Both the position numbers and the translations under genes were made by a program. A model generated the notes under the pieces. The model did no database searches and was not told where the DNA came from. It saw only the letters and a program-made list of their open reading frames with translations. A stretch of 18,195 bases of DNA from NCBI GenBank assembly GCA_938037005.1, contig CALHVR010000068.1:1-18195 (forward strand), in the 5' to 3' direction. This stretch comes from an uncultured Leptotrichiaceae bacterium (GTDB lineage Bacteria > Fusobacteriota > Fusobacteriia > Fusobacteriales > Leptotrichiaceae). Position 1 is the stretch's first letter. Every line of letters begins with the position of its first letter. Below are positions 15,257-18,195 of this stretch, piece by piece.

Positions 15257-17023
15257 ATGAATGATAGGAACAAAAGAATAGAAACACTTGATGTATTGCG
15301 TGCGATGGCTCTTATTTTAATTTCAATATATCATTGGTTTTCATATAAAGGAAGTTATATTGGAGTTGTCATATTTTTTGTATTGAGTGGGTATTTATTT
15401 ACACCGAATATTTTTAATAAAAATGAAGGATTACGAGATGGAATTAAGAAAAGAATATCAAAGCTATACCCTAGTTTAATAATAGTTATTTTTATTTCAA
15501 CTGTTATTCTTTATATAATGAATGACATGAAAGGACTGGAATTAACATATAAAAATAGTGTAATTTATTCAATATTAAGTTTGACTAATATTTATCAAAT
15601 TATAGCAAAACTTTCATATTTTGATAATTATAGTCTAGTATTACCGTTGACGCATCTTTGGGCGTTGTCATTTCAATTTCAAATGTATATTGCTATACCG
15701 ATATTTATAATAGGATTAAAAAAATTAAATGCAACTAAGAAAAATGTAATTACTTTATTAATATCTTTAAGTTTATTGTCGGCAGGATATATGGCTTATT
15801 TATATTCGTCAAAAGTTGACTTTTCAAGAATATATTATGGGACTGACACGAGAATGTTTTCTTTTTTAGTTGCTTCAGCTGTTGGGATTTATTATAAAGG
15901 TAGAACTATAAAAAATAGAAATGAAAGAGCTCTAGTAAATTTTTTAGGTTTTTTAGGAATAATTTTAACAATTTATTACATATTTTTTGTAGATTATCAA
16001 AATCCATTTAATTATTATGGTGGAATGTATATCGTTAGTTTATTGTTATCATTTACAGCAGCTATGTTTGAACATAAGAAAAAGGGAATAAACGAAAAAG
16101 TACAAGTAATATTAAATCCTTTTATAAGATTAGGACAACATCAATATGAATATTATTTGTGGCAATACCCCATTATGATTATTGCGAGAGAATATTTTAA
16201 ATTTACAACATTAAGTTTTAATCAACAAATTTTTATACAAATTGTGATTATGATTGTATTGTCGGAACTAACTCATTATTTAGTGACAAAAAATTGGATA
16301 AAAAAATTAAGTTTTGTATTATTAGGATCAATTTTAACGATGTTGGTTGTTACTCCTAATTATGTAAGTGAGGATTTGGAAGAAATGAAAAAAATACAAG
16401 CTGTTGCTGAGCAAAATTCTTCTGAAAATAATACGAATAAAAATAATGAAACTGAAACGATAAATTCTGAAAATACAACAAGTACAACAAAAACAGAAGA
16501 AGAAAATTCGGCAGAGAATACAACGGAAGATGTAAAAGTTGATGCGAATATGCCGACAGATACGAGAGGAATAACATTTATTGGAGATTCTGTTATGGAA
16601 ATGACAAAAAATGATATTAAGAAAAGATACCCAAATGCAAAAATAAATACTAAAGTTGGAAGACAGTTTAAAGAATTGTTAAGTATTATCTCTACTTTAA
16701 AACAACAAGGTGCACTTAATAAAACTGTTGTTATCTCGCTTGGAACAAATGGAAATATAAATCCAAAAGATATGGAGCAAGCAGTGAAATTGTTAGAAAA
16801 TAATCAAGTTTATTTAGTGAATACTGTAGTACCGTTAGCTTGGGAGAAAAGTGTGAATGATACGATAGTTAAAACTGTTGCAGCTAATAGTAATTTTACT
16901 TTGGTTGATTGGTATTCATTTGCAAAAGGGAAAAGAAGTTATTTCTATAAAGATGGTGTTCATCCAAAACCGGATGCCGCAATAAAATACGTTCAGTTAA
17001 TTTATGATAAAGTAAGTAAATAA
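15257..17023 (+). CDS. OatA-like acyltransferase: membrane AT3 domain fused to SGNH domain
   Basis: Predicted envelope O-acyltransferase of 588 residues. The membrane acyltransferase-3 domain (about 1-370, ten or eleven helices) takes an acyl group across the inner membrane, and the C-terminal SGNH domain transfers it to a glycan; OatA does this to MurNAc in peptidoglycan. The AT3 R-X10-H motif is R15...H26 (LDVLRAMALILISIYHW). Another family block reads HLWALSFQFQMY, with Q140 where many relatives have Glu. A low-complexity linker rich in Asn, Thr, Ser and Glu spans about 372-437. The SGNH domain has GDSVM (S445), GRQF, LGTNG (N498) and DGVH (D566, H569). An AAGAGGAG site lies before the ATG. 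Whether it targets peptidoglycan, lipopolysaccharide or another polymer is not readable, and oatA is therefore not assigned. Confidence 0.88.
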   Translation: MNDRNKRIETLDVLRAMALILISIYHWFSYKGSYIGVVIFFVLSGYLFTPNIFNKNEGLRDGIKKRISKLYPSLIIVIFISTVILYIMNDMKGLELTYKNSVIYSILSLTNIYQIIAKLSYFDNYSLVLPLTHLWALSFQFQMYIAIPIFIIGLKKLNATKKNVITLLISLSLLSAGYMAYLYSSKVDFSRIYYGTDTRMFSFLVASAVGIYYKGRTIKNRNERALVNFLGFLGIILTIYYIFFVDYQNPFNYYGGMYIVSLLLSFTAAMFEHKKKGINEKVQVILNPFIRLGQHQYEYYLWQYPIMIIAREYFKFTTLSFNQQIFIQIVIMIVLSELTHYLVTKNWIKKLSFVLLGSILTMLVVTPNYVSEDLEEMKKIQAVAEQNSSENNTNKNNETETINSENTTSTTKTEEENSAENTTEDVKVDANMPTDTRGITFIGDSVMEMTKNDIKKRYPNAKINTKVGRQFKELLSIISTLKQQGALNKTVVISLGTNGNINPKDMEQAVKLLENNQVYLVNTVVPLAWEKSVNDTIVKTVAANSNFTLVDWYSFAKGKRSYFYKDGVHPKPDAAIKYVQLIYDKVSK

Positions 17024-17039
17024 AACATATTAAAATCAA

Positions 17040-17110
17040 TGTAAAAATTTTAAAAATAATATATAAAATTAAAAAAAATAAATTTTTCCATAAATTTTCA
17101 AAAAAAGTAG
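17040..17110 (+). promoter_or_regulatory. A/T-only tract, UP-element-like, before the rRNA promoter
   Basis: About 70 nt made almost only of A and T, with several A- and T-runs, ending directly at the -35 of the rRNA promoter. UP elements upstream of rRNA promoters bind the RNA polymerase alpha subunit. In this genome base composition alone gives similar tracts, so the assignment depends on position. No terminator for the preceding gene could be identified here. Confidence 0.5.
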
Positions 17111-17139
17111 TTGACAAAGAGAAAGAGATGTGTTAGAAT
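17111..17139 (+). promoter_or_regulatory. rRNA operon promoter
   Basis: TTGACA (17111-17116), 17-nt spacer, TAGAAT (17134-17139), plus a TGT extended -10 (17131-17133). It combines all core elements and is the strongest-looking promoter in the window. The predicted start is near 17146, about 145 nt before the mature 16S end. Confidence 0.88.
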
Positions 17140-17145
17140 GCTATT

Positions 17146-17290
17146 TGTCTATTGAAAAGGTAGGCAAGGACAATAAATAACAGAATAAAGAAAAGAAGAA
17201 AAGCAAACCAAGAAAGATGTGAAAGGGAAGATTAAGAAAAGTAATTTTCTCGTCAATTAAGTTAAAAGACAAAAAGGTGAAAAATAGAGA
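17146..17290 (+). other. rRNA leader, purine-rich, with a small hairpin
   Basis: Transcribed spacer between the promoter and the 16S 5' end. From about 17168 to 17234 it is almost all A and G with a few C and T. A 6-bp hairpin (AGAAAA, GTAA loop, TTTTCT) lies at 17235-17250. No boxA-like TGCTCTTT antitermination sequence is seen on this strand. The half of the processing stem that would pair with the 3' side of 16S cannot be judged, because that side is outside the window. Confidence 0.55.

Positions 17291-18195
<905 letters not shown>

Overview
This is an AT-rich, low-GC window of about 18.2 kb in which every recognisable gene is on the + strand. The organism is most likely a member of the Fusobacteriota, family Leptotrichiaceae. 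The reasons are the 16S rRNA at the right end (its variable regions and the GGGCATAAAGGGCATCTAGGCGGT-type helix, from memory and not from a search), a small abundant-looking outer-membrane barrel protein with a fusobacterial-style signal peptide, and extreme A/T codon bias. Genus is not certain; Leptotrichia or Pseudoleptotrichia would fit.

Left part (1-10832) is a dense run of housekeeping genes: the 3' part of an RsmC/YbxB-like methyltransferase cut by the window edge, a DUF445 membrane protein, ruvB (Holliday-junction helicase), rsmE (16S rRNA m3U1498 methyltransferase), a small unrecognised lipoprotein, rsfS (ribosome silencing factor), penicillin-binding protein 2, RNase J, a YhbY-type RNA-binding protein, a YuiD-like divergent PAP2 protein, a TlyA-type rRNA methyltransferase and a CtpA/S41 processing protease. 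Spacings are short, three genes are almost touching (RNase J, YhbY, YuiD), and I see no intrinsic terminator in about 10 kb. The theme is ribosome maturation and RNA turnover mixed with envelope growth.

Middle (10833-12250) holds two strongly expressed single-gene units, each with a TTGACA-17-TA(A/G)AAT promoter and a hairpin/T-run terminator: rpmB (ribosomal protein L28) and a 209-residue outer-membrane beta-barrel protein with codon use unlike its neighbours. recG follows, under an extended -10 promoter.

Right part (14480-17023) holds the least ordinary genes: a stand-alone SGNH hydrolase with a signal sequence, followed by an OatA-like protein that fuses a membrane acyltransferase-3 domain to a homologous SGNH domain. 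They look like a small envelope O-acylation/deacylation cassette. After it come an A/T-rich UP-like tract, a near-perfect rRNA promoter, a purine-rich leader and the first ~905 nt of 16S rRNA, which runs off the window.

There is no CRISPR array, insertion sequence, prophage or defence island, and I found no clearly new system. The best leads are the SGNH/AT3 paralogue pair, the odd translation start of the stand-alone SGNH gene, and the unassigned lipoprotein.
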